A DNA stretch of 64,000 bases, taken from NCBI GenBank assembly GCA_041396245.1, contig JAWKYW010000011.1, positions 38,371 to 102,370 on the forward strand. The letters are read 5' to 3'. This DNA comes from Desulfobacillus sp041396245 (GTDB lineage: Bacteria; Pseudomonadota; Gammaproteobacteria; Burkholderiales; Rhodocyclaceae). A program made the translations under genes and the position numbers. This document shows, piece after piece, positions 54,144 through 63,148 of the stretch (its first letter is position 1; each line of letters begins with the position of its first letter). The notes under the pieces are model-generated. The model had not been told where the DNA came from. It saw only the letters and a list, made by a program, of their open reading frames with translations, and made no database searches.

Positions 54144-54833
54144 ATGGAATGCCGAGTCCTGGTGGTCGAGGACGACCCCGCGATCCAGGAGCTGCTGCGC
54201 TTCACGCTGCGCAAGTCCGGATTTTCGCCGGTGCTGACGGCCTCGGCCGAGGAGGCCATGACCGCCCTCAACGGCGCCCTGCCGGACGTCCTCATTATCG
54301 ACTGGATGCTGCCGAAGACTTCCGGCATCACCCTGGCCCGGCAGCTGCGCCAGCATCCCCGCACCGCCGGCCTGCCGATCATCATGGTCACCGCCCGGGG
54401 CGAGGAGGGCGACCGCATCGAGGGCCTGGAGACGGGCGCCGACGACTATCTGGTCAAGCCCTTCAGTCCGCGCGAGCTGGTGGCGCGCATCCAGGCCCTG
54501 CTGCGCCGGCGCGCGCCGCACGTGTCCGAATCGGTGCTCTCCGCCGGCCCGCTGCGCCTCGATCCGACCACCTATGAAGTCACCCTCGACGGCAGGCGCA
54601 TCGTGCTGGCGCCGACCGAATTCAAGCTGCTGCGCTTCCTCATGGCCAATCCCGGGCGGGTCTTCAGCCGCGCCCAGGTCCTCGACAAGGTCTGGGGCGA
54701 CCATGTCTTCATCGAGGAGCGGACGGTGGACGTGCATGTGCGCCGCCTGCGCCAGGCGCTGGGCGGAGACGGCGAGCACCTGATCGAAACCGTGCGCGGC
54801 GCCGGCTATCGCCTGGCCGCCGCACCGGCTTGA
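54144..54833 (+). CDS. phoB: phosphate regulon response regulator PhoB
   Basis: The 229-residue OmpR-family regulator has a receiver domain with Asp53 (VLIIDWMLPKTSG) and the lysine in YLVKPFSPREL. The C-terminal winged helix (about 135-229) has PTEFKLLRFLMANPGRVFSR and ERTVDVHVRRLRQAL. It binds Pho boxes when phosphorylated by PhoR. It follows phoU by 4 bp and is 66 bp from phoR. Confidence 0.95.
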   Translation: MECRVLVVEDDPAIQELLRFTLRKSGFSPVLTASAEEAMTALNGALPDVLIIDWMLPKTSGITLARQLRQHPRTAGLPIIMVTARGEEGDRIEGLETGADDYLVKPFSPRELVARIQALLRRRAPHVSESVLSAGPLRLDPTTYEVTLDGRRIVLAPTEFKLLRFLMANPGRVFSRAQVLDKVWGDHVFIEERTVDVHVRRLRQALGGDGEHLIETVRGAGYRLAAAPA

Positions 54834-54899
54834 GATGTCCGGCCACGGCCAGCCTCCCTCCGGAAGCGTGAGGCGGACCCCGGCCGGCGCCCGGTCGGC

Positions 54900-56207
54900 A
54901 TGAAGCCGAAGTCCTTCTGGAGCGATCTGCTGCTCGGGCTGGCGCTGATTGCCCTGCCCGCCGCACTGCTCGGCGGCTGGCTCGGCGCCGCCGCCGGCTG
55001 GGCCCTCGCCGCCCTCGGCCTGCTTCTCCTCCACGTCCATCACGGCCGCAGCTTCGCCCTCCTGCAGGGCTGGCTGAGACGCCCAGACGCCAGGACGATT
55101 CCGGATGCCCGCGGCGCCTGGGGGCAGGTTTTCGTCGACATTCACCGGCTGCTGCGGCAGGAAGCCCAGGCGCGAGAGCGCATCAAGGCCGAACTCGATG
55201 TCTTCAGCCAGGCGGCCGAGGCCTCGCCCGACGGGCTGGTGATCCTGGATGCCGACGACCGCATCGTCTGGTGCAACCGCATGGCCGAACTGCACCTGGG
55301 CCTGCGCGGCGAGCGCGACGCCGGCCTGCTGGTGACGAACCTGGTGCGGCTGCCGCGGCTGGCCGACCTGATCGCCCAGCCGCGCAAGGGCGAATCCCTG
55401 CTGTATCGCCCGCCTGAGTTGAAGGGCGGCGTGCTCTCCCTCGAGGCGATCCGCTTCGGCAAGGACCGCAAGCTGCTCATCAGCTTCGACGTGACGCAGA
55501 TCGAGCGGGTGGATGCCATCCGCAGGGACTTCGTCGCCAACGTCTCGCACGAGCTGCGCACTCCGCTGACGGTGATATCCGGCTTCATCGAGCACATGGC
55601 CGAGGAACCCGTCACCGACGCGGAGGAGGCGCAGCACCAGCTCGGCATCATGGGCGAGCAGGTGGTCCGCATGCTGCGCCTGGTCAACGACCTGCTCATC
55701 CTGTCGCGGCTGGAGGACGAGACGCAGGTGCTGCGCGAGGAGGAGTTCGACGTGCGCGACCTGATCTACGAAGTCTCCGGCGAGGCGCGCCGCCTCTCCG
55801 CCGGGCGCCACTCCATCACCTGTGAGGTCGTGCCGGCGACGCTCAAGGGCAGCCGCGACGAGCTGCACAGCGCCTTTTCCAACCTGGTCAGCAACGCCGT
55901 GCGCTACACGCCGGAGGGCGGCCGCATCGTGCTGCGCTGGCGCGTGAAGGAGGGCAGGGGGATTTACAGCGTCGAGGACACCGGCATCGGCATTCCCGAG
56001 GAGCACATCCCGCGGCTGACGGAGCGCTTCTACCGCGTCGACCGCGGCCGCTCGCGCGAATCGGGCGGCACCGGGCTGGGACTGTCCATCGTCAAGCACG
56101 TCCTGCTGCGCCACCAGGCCACCCTGGACATCCAGTCCGTCCCCGGCGCCGGCAGCACCTTCAGCGCAGTCTTCCCGTCCTGGCGCGTCACGTTGCCGCA
56201 AGACTGA
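54900..56207 (+). CDS. phoR: phosphate regulon sensor kinase PhoR
   Basis: The 435-residue protein has two short membrane segments (about 8-28 and 30-48), a PAS domain (about 100-200), a HisKA domain with His217 (FVANVSHELRTPLTV) and a HATPase domain (DTGIGIPEEHIPRL, GGTGLGLSIVKHVLL). This layout matches PhoR. Its last 20 bp overlap the convergent acyltransferase gene. Confidence 0.94.
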   Translation: MKPKSFWSDLLLGLALIALPAALLGGWLGAAAGWALAALGLLLLHVHHGRSFALLQGWLRRPDARTIPDARGAWGQVFVDIHRLLRQEAQARERIKAELDVFSQAAEASPDGLVILDADDRIVWCNRMAELHLGLRGERDAGLLVTNLVRLPRLADLIAQPRKGESLLYRPPELKGGVLSLEAIRFGKDRKLLISFDVTQIERVDAIRRDFVANVSHELRTPLTVISGFIEHMAEEPVTDAEEAQHQLGIMGEQVVRMLRLVNDLLILSRLEDETQVLREEEFDVRDLIYEVSGEARRLSAGRHSITCEVVPATLKGSRDELHSAFSNLVSNAVRYTPEGGRIVLRWRVKEGRGIYSVEDTGIGIPEEHIPRLTERFYRVDRGRSRESGGTGLGLSIVKHVLLRHQATLDIQSVPGAGSTFSAVFPSWRVTLPQD

Positions 56208-57030
56208 GGTCCGGCGCCCTTTCCTCCGCTTCGCCTGCGTGCGCCTCGATCCGGTTCAGCGCGCGATGCACCGCCCGCCGGGCGGCGGCCGCCAGTTCGC
56301 GCCGTTCGGCGCCGCGGCCGTCGAGCGGCGGCAGGATGTCGAGGCGGACCTGCAGGCCGGAAGCCGACGCCAGACTGCGCAGGGACTGCAGCAGCGTGGT
56401 ATCGCCGCAATACGCCGCCGCGTCCGAGGGCCGTCCCGTCGCGTCGGTGTAGCACAGGGCCAGCGGCTGCACGCGGCAGCCGGCCTCGACGGCGCCCTGC
56501 AGCAGCGCGCCGTGGAAGGGTAGCAGCTGCGTGCCGTCGCTGGTGGTGCCTTCCGGGAAAACGGCCACCTGCCAGCCCTGCCGCAGCCGGTCGGCGACGA
56601 TGGCGCTGGCCGCGTGCGCGGCCCGGCGGCTGCCGCGCGGCATGAACACCGTCTCGGTGCGCTGGCACAGCCAGCCGATCAGGGGCCAGTCGCGCACGTC
56701 CGCCTTGCAGACGAAGCAGGCCGGCGTGACCGCGTTGATGACGAAGATGTCCAGCCAGGACACATGGTTGGCCACCAGCAGGGCCGGCGCGGCCGGCGGC
56801 GTCGCAGCGGCCGAGCAATGCACGCCGAGCATGCCGAGCAGCTGGCGCGACCAGCGCTGCTTCAGTGCGAGCCGCTGCGGGCGGCCGACGAAGGGGTAGA
56901 CCAGGGCGGCAGTGGCCAGGCCGCAGCCCAGGTGCAGGCCGACGCGGGCCAGGCGCCAGTGCGCCCGCAGCGCCGCCAGGCGCCCGCTGCCGCCCGACGC
57001 GGCGAAGCGGGCATGGGCGCGGTCCGTCAT
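56188..57030 (-). CDS. olsA: 1-acyl-glycerol-phosphate / lyso-ornithine-lipid acyltransferase
   Basis: The 280-residue membrane-associated PlsC-family acyltransferase has the NHVSWLD (N-H-x4-D) motif near residue 88 and FPEGTTSDG near 160. It overlaps the upstream OlsB-like gene by ATGA. That pairing suggests the second step of ornithine-lipid synthesis (OlsA), rather than phosphatidic-acid synthesis, but the sequence alone cannot separate the two. The assignment to OlsA is inference. Confidence 0.75.
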   Translation of the reverse strand: MTDRAHARFAASGGSGRLAALRAHWRLARVGLHLGCGLATAALVYPFVGRPQRLALKQRWSRQLLGMLGVHCSAAATPPAAPALLVANHVSWLDIFVINAVTPACFVCKADVRDWPLIGWLCQRTETVFMPRGSRRAAHAASAIVADRLRQGWQVAVFPEGTTSDGTQLLPFHGALLQGAVEAGCRVQPLALCYTDATGRPSDAAAYCGDTTLLQSLRSLASASGLQVRLDILPPLDGRGAERRELAAAARRAVHRALNRIEAHAGEAEERAPDLSLAAT

Positions 57031-57809
57031 GCCGCCTTCCGCTCGATGAAATGGCGCGCGTAGCGCGCGTCGACGCGCGCCATCGGCAGCATGATCAGCA
57101 GGTCGGCCGTGTTGAAATCGGGATCCCAGGCCGGCTCGCCGCCGATATAGGCGCCGGCGCGCAGGTAGCCCTTGATCAGCGGCGGCAGTTCGGCCGGCCG
57201 GCCGTCGAAGAGCCGCTCGATGGGCAGCGGATGGCGCGGAAAGACGCGGTATTCCGGCGGCGCCATGTGCTCGCCCAGCCGGCTGAACAGGTTGGCGGCG
57301 GCATGGCCGCCGTCGGACATGCCGATGCTGGCGCAGCCGATCAGGTGGCGATAGCCCCCCTGCAGCATGTACTCGGCCAGGCCCGACCAGAGCAGCGCGA
57401 TGGTGGCGCCGGTGCGATAGTCAGGATCGATGCAGGAACGGCCGATCTCGACCATGCTCTCGCGCAGCAGCTGCAGACGGGTCAGGTCGAACTCGGTTTC
57501 CGAGTAGTAGCCGCCGACCCGCCTGGACGCTTCCGGCGAGAGGATGCGATAGGTGCCGACGACGCGGTTGCTGTCCTCGTCGCGCACCACGAGGTGGTCG
57601 CAATAGGGGTCGTAGAGGTCGTGGTCGACCCCCGGCGTGCGGGTCGGCAGCCGGGCGCCGAGCTCCTCGGCGAAGACACGGTAGCGCAGCCGCTTGGCCT
57701 CGAGGATTTCGGATTCGCAGCGGGCGAGGCCCGCCTGCAGCCGGGGCCGGCGGGGGCGCGTCGTCAGTTTTGCCTGTTGCAGCATGGCTGTCGTCTCCAT
57801 TGGGTTCAT
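57027..57809 (-). CDS. olsB: GNAT-fold N-acyltransferase, OlsB-like (ornithine lipid synthesis)
   Basis: OlsB transfers a 3-hydroxyacyl group from ACP to ornithine, giving lyso-ornithine lipid. The 260-residue protein has the family features: ILEAKRLRYRVFAEELGA near residue 34, YDPYCDHLVVRD, EIGRSCIDPDYRTGATIALLW in part near 142, and GCASIGMSDGG. ATG 57809 gives the longest form; an ATG eight codons later has a better GGAG site. A possible Pho box is about 26 bp upstream. Confidence 0.8.
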   Translation of the reverse strand: MNPMETTAMLQQAKLTTRPRRPRLQAGLARCESEILEAKRLRYRVFAEELGARLPTRTPGVDHDLYDPYCDHLVVRDEDSNRVVGTYRILSPEASRRVGGYYSETEFDLTRLQLLRESMVEIGRSCIDPDYRTGATIALLWSGLAEYMLQGGYRHLIGCASIGMSDGGHAAANLFSRLGEHMAPPEYRVFPRHPLPIERLFDGRPAELPPLIKGYLRAGAYIGGEPAWDPDFNTADLLIMLPMARVDARYARHFIERKAA

Positions 57810-57834
57810 GTGCGGCCCAATGTAAGAGGACGGT

Positions 57835-57852
57835 ATTGCAGACGGATGAAAG
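57835..57852 (-). promoter_or_regulatory. possible Pho box upstream of olsB
   Basis: On the minus strand CTTTCAT (57846-57852) and CTGCAAT (57835-57841) are spaced by 11 bp, as PhoB half-sites are. They match the enterobacterial CTGTCAT unit at 6 and 5 of 7 positions. Phosphate control of phosphate-free lipids is known in other bacteria, but this site is untested. Confidence 0.45.
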
Positions 57853-58043
57853 GGAGATTGCGTGCAGATGACCGGCGCGCCCGCTGCAACGCATCGGGAG
57901 CGCCGGTTGCTTTGCCGGCCTTCTGCAATGGCTGCTGTTGGGATCCCGAAAATGGAGAGGCAGCGCGCGCCGACGTCAGCGAACGGTCCGGTGTGCAGCT
58001 CGATGGTTTGGTCCGCAACGAGGTCCGCGGCCCGCGCCGGGAC

Positions 58044-59063
58044 TCAGTCCGCCGCGCCGTAGCCCTGCGGATTCATGCTCTGCCAGCGCCAGGTATCGGC
58101 GCACATCGCCGCCACGTCGCGTTCCGCGCGCCAGCCCAGCAGCCGCGCCGCCAGCGATGCGTCGGCGTAGCAGGCGGCGATGTCGCCCGGCCGGCGCGGC
58201 GCGATGCGGTAGGGCACGCGCCGCCCGCTCGCCTGCTCGAAGGCGCGCACCATCTCCAGCACGCTGCAGCCGCGCCCGGTGCCGAGGTTGACCGTCGCCA
58301 CCCCGGCGGCCGGCATGTGCGCCAGCGCCGCCAGGTGGCCGCGCGCCAGGTCCACCACGTGGATGTAGTCGCGCACCCCGGTGCCGTCGGCCGTCGGATA
58401 ATCGTCGCCCCACACCGAGAGGCAATCGCGCCGGCCCACCGCCACCTGGCTGACGTAGGGCATCAGGTTGTTCGGCACGCCCTGCGGATCCTCGCCGATC
58501 AGGCCGCTCTCGTGCGCCCCCACCGGATTGAAGTAGCGCAGCAGCGCCACCCGCCAGCCGGTGTCGGTGGCGGCGAGGTCGCGCAGGATATCCTCCACCA
58601 TCAGCTTGCTGCGGCCGTAGGGATTGGTCGGCGCCGTCGGCGCGTCCTCGCGGATCGGCACCGAGGCCGGATCGCCGTACACCGTCGCCGACGAGCTGAA
58701 CACGATCGTCTTCACGCCGTGCTCGGCCATCGCCTCGCACAGCCGCAGCGTGCCGGTTACGTTGTTGTCGTAATAGCGCAGGGGCTCGGCCACCGACTCG
58801 CCCACCGCCTTCAGCCCGGCGAAGTGGATCACCGCGTCGACCGGGCGGCGGGCGAAGGCCCCGGCCAGCGTCTCCGCGTCGCGCAGGTCGGCGCGCACCG
58901 CCTCCGGCGCCCGCCCGGCGATGCGCGCGACGCGTGCCAGCGCCTCCGGCGAACTGCTGCTGAAATTGTCCACCACCGTGACGTCGTGGCCCGCGGCGAG
59001 CAGCTCCACCACGGTGTGCGAGCCGATGTAACCGGCGCCGCCGGTGACGAGAATCGAAGCCAT
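58044..59063 (-). CDS. galE: UDP-glucose 4-epimerase
   Basis: GalE interconverts UDP-glucose and UDP-galactose for surface polysaccharides. The 339-residue SDR protein has the NAD site GGAGYIGSHTV at the N-terminus, the SSSATVYGDP serine motif near residue 122, YGRSK (Tyr-x3-Lys) near 149 and YFNPVGAHESG. It lies 126 bp downstream of cysC on the same strand. No other sugar genes are near. Confidence 0.95.
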   Translation of the reverse strand: MASILVTGGAGYIGSHTVVELLAAGHDVTVVDNFSSSSPEALARVARIAGRAPEAVRADLRDAETLAGAFARRPVDAVIHFAGLKAVGESVAEPLRYYDNNVTGTLRLCEAMAEHGVKTIVFSSSATVYGDPASVPIREDAPTAPTNPYGRSKLMVEDILRDLAATDTGWRVALLRYFNPVGAHESGLIGEDPQGVPNNLMPYVSQVAVGRRDCLSVWGDDYPTADGTGVRDYIHVVDLARGHLAALAHMPAAGVATVNLGTGRGCSVLEMVRAFEQASGRRVPYRIAPRRPGDIAACYADASLAARLLGWRAERDVAAMCADTWRWQSMNPQGYGAAD

Positions 59064-59189
59064 GCCCTTACCCCCGAACCCTTACTTCGAATGAAAGCTC
59101 ATCGCACGTCGATAGCCGTCGTGCGTGCATATTCTACGGCCAGCGCGCGGCGTTCCGGAATGAACGTGTGGCAGCAGAGCCTGCAGGCC

Positions 59190-59858
59190 TTACAGCGGGG
59201 AGTTGAAATTCCCCAGGCGGGGGAGGGTGTGGCGTACCAGGCGGTCGATGCTCTCCTCGATCGACAGCTCGCCCGTGTCGATGCGAATCTCCGGTGACAG
59301 CGGCGGCTCGTAGGGCGCCGAAATTCCCGTGAAGCCCGGCAGCTCGCCGGCGCGCGCCTTCTTGTACAACCCCTTCGGATCGCGCGACTCGCACACCGCG
59401 ATATCGGCGGCCAGATGCGTCTCGACGAAACGGTGCGCGCCGACGATCTCGCGCGCCAAGTCGCGATCCTCGCGATAGGGCGAAATGAAGGCCGTGATCA
59501 GCACGATCCCGGCATCGTTGAACAGCTTCGCCACCTCGGCGATGCGGCGGATGTTCTCCGCGCGGTCATCCGGCGAAAAGCCCAAATCGCGGCTCAAACC
59601 GTGGCGCACGTTGTCGCCGTCGAGCACGTAAGCCACGTAGCCCAGATCCAGCAGGCGGCGCTCCAGCTCGAAGGCCAGCGTCGACTTGCCTGAGCCCGAC
59701 AGCCCCGTCAGCCAGATCGTCGCCGCATCCTGCCCCAGCTTGCGCACGCGCTCCTCGCGCGAGACCTTGCCGCGATGCCAGGTGATGTCAGTGCTGACCG
59801 GATCCTGCTCTTTCTTCAATTGGATGACCTCGGCCGCGGCCAGGCTCGGCTTGCGCAA
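59190..59858 (-). CDS. cysC: adenylylsulfate kinase
   Basis: CysC phosphorylates APS to PAPS. The 222-residue protein has the P-loop GLSGSGKST, DGDNVRHGLSRDLGFS and the FISPYREDRD and LPGFTGISAPYEPP family motifs. I prefer a TTG start at 59858 because GAGGA lies eight bases upstream; an ATG at 59891 would add 11 residues but has no ribosome site. It is a stand-alone kinase with about 35 residues before the usual core, and no sulfurylase genes are nearby. Confidence 0.9.
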   Translation of the reverse strand: MRKPSLAAAEVIQLKKEQDPVSTDITWHRGKVSREERVRKLGQDAATIWLTGLSGSGKSTLAFELERRLLDLGYVAYVLDGDNVRHGLSRDLGFSPDDRAENIRRIAEVAKLFNDAGIVLITAFISPYREDRDLAREIVGAHRFVETHLAADIAVCESRDPKGLYKKARAGELPGFTGISAPYEPPLSPEIRIDTGELSIEESIDRLVRHTLPRLGNFNSPL

Positions 59859-60245
59859 AATTTCATTCCTCAAAACAGTGTGCCCGCACATTTTGCTGTG
59901 CGGGAGGTTTTGCGTAGATGACGAAACGGCGCCATGTTAAACGAATCCACCCCTTCGGAATAGCCTGCCTGGCCTATTAGCGACGGCTATGCCCGCCAAT
60001 TCGTTGCGGGTTGGAACCCGGATCGGCCGACATCATCCGGACAATCTTGGGATTGGCACTCGGCCACCTCCGGCGCCCGCAAGATGAAGCGGACGGCACT
60101 GCCGCCGTCCTCCGCACGCTAACTTTTCACCTTCGCCCGTAAGACTTCCCCGACCGCAAGGCACTTTGGCCCACAAGCCGGCACTCTGCCGGTCGGGCGA
60201 ATTTCAACAGCCTGTCAGGGAAAGACGGTCCTCAGATGACGCGGA
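59859..60245. other. non-coding spacer upstream of cysC
   Basis: I see no supported gene here. A CCCGCACA/TGTGCGGG stem near 59882-59904 covers the alternative cysC ATG. Small stems occur near 60101 (GGACGGC/GCCGTCC) and 60179 (CCGGCA/TGCCGG). TTTCAACAGCCTGTCAGG near 60203 resembles sequences found beside insertion elements, but no transposase remnant was found. Confidence 0.6.
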
Positions 60246-62087
60246 TCAGTCCGCGCGGGAGGGCGCTGTGTGCTGGCGGCGCTCGACGAAAAGGGAACTG
60301 TGCGTTTCCCGCTTGGCTTGTTTCTTTGCCTCGGCCGCTGCTGCGGAAATCTCGTGGTGGTTGTGGTAGCTCCCCGGCTCGACCGGCACCACGCCGATGG
60401 AGAGCGAGGGCAGCGGATGCAGAGCCTGCTGTCCGCGCCGGTCCTCGGTGAGAATGCCGCCGCGCGCGAGATCGCCGGCCGTGTAAAGCGGGCGCGTCCG
60501 CTCGTCGAAATGGGCCAGGATTCGCACGCAGCGCTCGTGCCAGTCGGCGCTCTGGAACAGTACGAGGAAGTCGTCGCCGCCGATGTGACCGACAAAGTCG
60601 AGGCCCTCGTCACTGTGCGTGAGCAGGGTATCGGCAAGGATGCGGATCATGTCGTCGCCACAGCGGTAGCCGTAGACGTCGTTGAAAGGCTTGAATCGGT
60701 CGAGGTCGCAGTAGGCGGCGGCGAAGCGCGCGCTACCTTCAAGCAGCCGTGCGATGTGCTCGTCGATGGGCACGTTGCCTGGCAGCTGGGTCAGCGGATT
60801 GGCATAGCGCGCCGCGCGGATCTGCATCTCGGTAATCAGTGCCATCAGGTCGTGGCTTTGTCCAACGCCGATGTAGCGGCCGTGCTCGGTGACGATGAAG
60901 CCGTCGGCCATGTGGTGCCGCGCCGATCGGCTGATCAGGCGCCCCAGCTCCTGCACGCTGACGGCATGGTCGACCACCAGCGGGGACCCATCCATGAATT
61001 GGCTGCAGGGACGTCGGCCGTACAGCTCGCGCCGGTAGGGACGGGCGAAGCGATCGATCAGGTTGTGGCGGTTGATCAGACCGACCGGGATGCCGTCCTT
61101 GACCACTGGTACGGCGTGTTCGTCGGGCCGGCTCTCGAGGCGCGCGAAGACGGCGTCGTTGGGGGTCTCCGGCACAACCGGCTCAACTTGGCGCAGCACG
61201 GTGCGGGCGGTGGCAAGCGCACGCGGTGACTGCATACCGGGGAAGATGCTGATCCTGCTGCGGGCGAGCGCCAGCGCTACTTCCTCGCTGAGAACGGCGT
61301 CGGGCGCCGCATGCGGGCGGGCGATGAAATACCCTTGGCCATAGGCAATGCCGAGGTCGCGCACCATAGCGAACTCTGCCTCGGTCTCGATGCCCTCGGC
61401 GATTATATGCACCGCACAGGCCTCAGCCATGGCGTGGATCGAGCGCACCAGCTGGAACTTCAAGGCGTTCTCGCCGATCCCGTTGATGAAATGCCTGTCA
61501 ATCTTGACATACTGCGGGTGGAGTTCCGTCCACAGGCGCAGATTGGAGAAGCCCTCGCCGAGGTCGTCGATGGCTGTCTCGAAGCCGAGGCTGCGGAAAT
61601 GGTCGAGCAGGCTACGAACAGCGTCGAAATCAGTGATTTTCTGGTTTTCCGTGATCTCGATGACGACGTTGCTAGGCGAGAGGCCGAGGCTTCTCAGTAG
61701 CTGCAAAGTCTCGCCGTTCAGCAGCGTCGGATCGCCGAGGCACTGCGGGCTGATGTTGAGGAACAGCTTGCCGGTCAGTCCAGAAAAAACGAAGGCCCGC
61801 AGCGAGTTTTCGCGGCAGATGCGCTCCAGTTCCATGGTCAGCCCGTAGGCCGCAGCGGTTCCGAACAGGGCCAGGGGGGACTCCAGCGGCGAGCCGGCCG
61901 GTCCGCGGGTCAACGCTTCGAAGCCGAGGTAGCTGCGGGCGGGGAAGCCGAGGATGGGCTGGAACACCGTGTGCAGCAGCCCCTCCACCATGATGCGGTC
62001 GAGCTCGGCCGCCAGCACGGGGCCGAGGGCGACATGCTGCCTCTCAGGGTGCGGCAACGAAACAAGGCTAGACTTGCTTGCAATCAT
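60246..62087 (-). CDS. EAL-CBS-GGDEF c-di-GMP signalling protein
   Basis: The 613-residue soluble protein has an EAL domain (about 25-270) with FEALTRG, NISPQ, EITENQ, DDLGEGFSNL and AEGIETEAEF, so phosphodiesterase activity is likely. A paired CBS region follows (about 305-430), then a GGDEF domain (about 440-600) whose signature reads GGDDF in FVGHIGGDDFLVLF. EAL-first order with a CBS sensor is less common than PAS-GGDEF-EAL. It is the third gene of a cluster with a double-receiver protein and a kinase. Confidence 0.9.
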   Translation of the reverse strand: MIASKSSLVSLPHPERQHVALGPVLAAELDRIMVEGLLHTVFQPILGFPARSYLGFEALTRGPAGSPLESPLALFGTAAAYGLTMELERICRENSLRAFVFSGLTGKLFLNISPQCLGDPTLLNGETLQLLRSLGLSPSNVVIEITENQKITDFDAVRSLLDHFRSLGFETAIDDLGEGFSNLRLWTELHPQYVKIDRHFINGIGENALKFQLVRSIHAMAEACAVHIIAEGIETEAEFAMVRDLGIAYGQGYFIARPHAAPDAVLSEEVALALARSRISIFPGMQSPRALATARTVLRQVEPVVPETPNDAVFARLESRPDEHAVPVVKDGIPVGLINRHNLIDRFARPYRRELYGRRPCSQFMDGSPLVVDHAVSVQELGRLISRSARHHMADGFIVTEHGRYIGVGQSHDLMALITEMQIRAARYANPLTQLPGNVPIDEHIARLLEGSARFAAAYCDLDRFKPFNDVYGYRCGDDMIRILADTLLTHSDEGLDFVGHIGGDDFLVLFQSADWHERCVRILAHFDERTRPLYTAGDLARGGILTEDRRGQQALHPLPSLSIGVVPVEPGSYHNHHEISAAAAEAKKQAKRETHSSLFVERRQHTAPSRAD

Positions 62088-62150
62088 GTGAAGACCCTCA
62101 TGCTTGATGATGATCGGTAAATTCTGGTAGAGGGCAACGGCCGGGCTCTC

Positions 62151-63140
62151 TCACTTCGCTGCCGATATGCCAATCTGGCGAAAGAAACCGAGCAACTGCC
62201 GCGAAAGCGGGGTTTCGGGGGGTGGGGGCGCTGCTTCGACGCTGTAGCGGTCGGCCAGAGCGGGCGCTGCATTTCGTGTGCGGTGGCGCTGCAGTCCGGA
62301 TTCGATACTGCGCCAGGCGAGAGCGTGGCGTAGCGGTTTGAGCAGAACCCGGTGAATCTGCGCCTGGTTGATCAAATCGACCAGTACTTTCGAGTCCCGG
62401 TGGGTGGTCAGCACGAGAGCGATGATTTGCGGAAACCGGGTTTTGAGCGATTTGAGCAACTGGGTGATATCGTCGCCGCCCAGGCTTACTTCGGAAATGA
62501 CCAGGGATACGTCTCCTTGCTTCAGGGCGCGGAGTGCCTGATCGACGGTTGCTACCCACTCGACCTGATGGCGGTCGGACAGGTGTCCGTCGAGAATCCC
62601 CTTGATTTCAGTGGCGCTGCCCTGATCGTCGTCGATTACCAGGATGCGTCCAATATTCGCTTCGGCTTTCGCCACTATCGGGTTGTCCGCCAAGACGGGC
62701 TCGGCACGTCCTTCCAACTGCATGGCGATGCTTACCGCCGATTGAACTGTGGCGCGAATGCCGTCGGGGTTCCATGGCTTGTTAATGAAGCGAAAAATCT
62801 CTCCTTCGTTGATGGAGCCGCAAACGGCATCCATGTCCGAATAGCCCGTCAGCAGCATGCGCATCGTGTTGGGAGAAATGTCCCGCGCCTGGCGCAGCAG
62901 ATCGACCCCGGCCATGATCGGCATGCGCTGGTCGCTGATGAGCGCATGGACCTTCTCGCGCCTGAGGATGTCGAGCGCCACTTGGCCGCTGGTCGTGACA
63001 TGCACCTTGTAATGCGTCGCGAACATCATGCGCAGCGAGCGCAAAATGCGTTCTTCGTCGTCGACGAAGAGTATGGTTGGCTTTTTGGCTGCCGCCTTGG
63101 GGGGCATACCGGAAGAAGGGATGGATGTCTGCGGTTGCAT
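62151..63140 (-). CDS. double-receiver response regulator
   Basis: The 329-residue protein has two receiver domains and no clear output domain. The first (about 21-140) is complete: DDEE, Asp70 in ISDQRMPIMAG and FINKPWN, the form typical of RpfG-like regulators. The second (about 164-285) has VIDDDQ and LLKPL, but the phospho-acceptor position is Glu217 (VISEVSLGG). It lies 8 bp downstream of a histidine kinase gene. Confidence 0.88.
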   Translation of the reverse strand: MQPQTSIPSSGMPPKAAAKKPTILFVDDEERILRSLRMMFATHYKVHVTTSGQVALDILRREKVHALISDQRMPIMAGVDLLRQARDISPNTMRMLLTGYSDMDAVCGSINEGEIFRFINKPWNPDGIRATVQSAVSIAMQLEGRAEPVLADNPIVAKAEANIGRILVIDDDQGSATEIKGILDGHLSDRHQVEWVATVDQALRALKQGDVSLVISEVSLGGDDITQLLKSLKTRFPQIIALVLTTHRDSKVLVDLINQAQIHRVLLKPLRHALAWRSIESGLQRHRTRNAAPALADRYSVEAAPPPPETPLSRQLLGFFRQIGISAAK

Positions 63141-63148
63141 AATAAGCC

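Noticed and set aside
60200..60225. TTTCAACAGCCTGTCAGG as an insertion-sequence end
   Set aside because: No matching inverted repeat, target duplication or transposase fragment could be found nearby.
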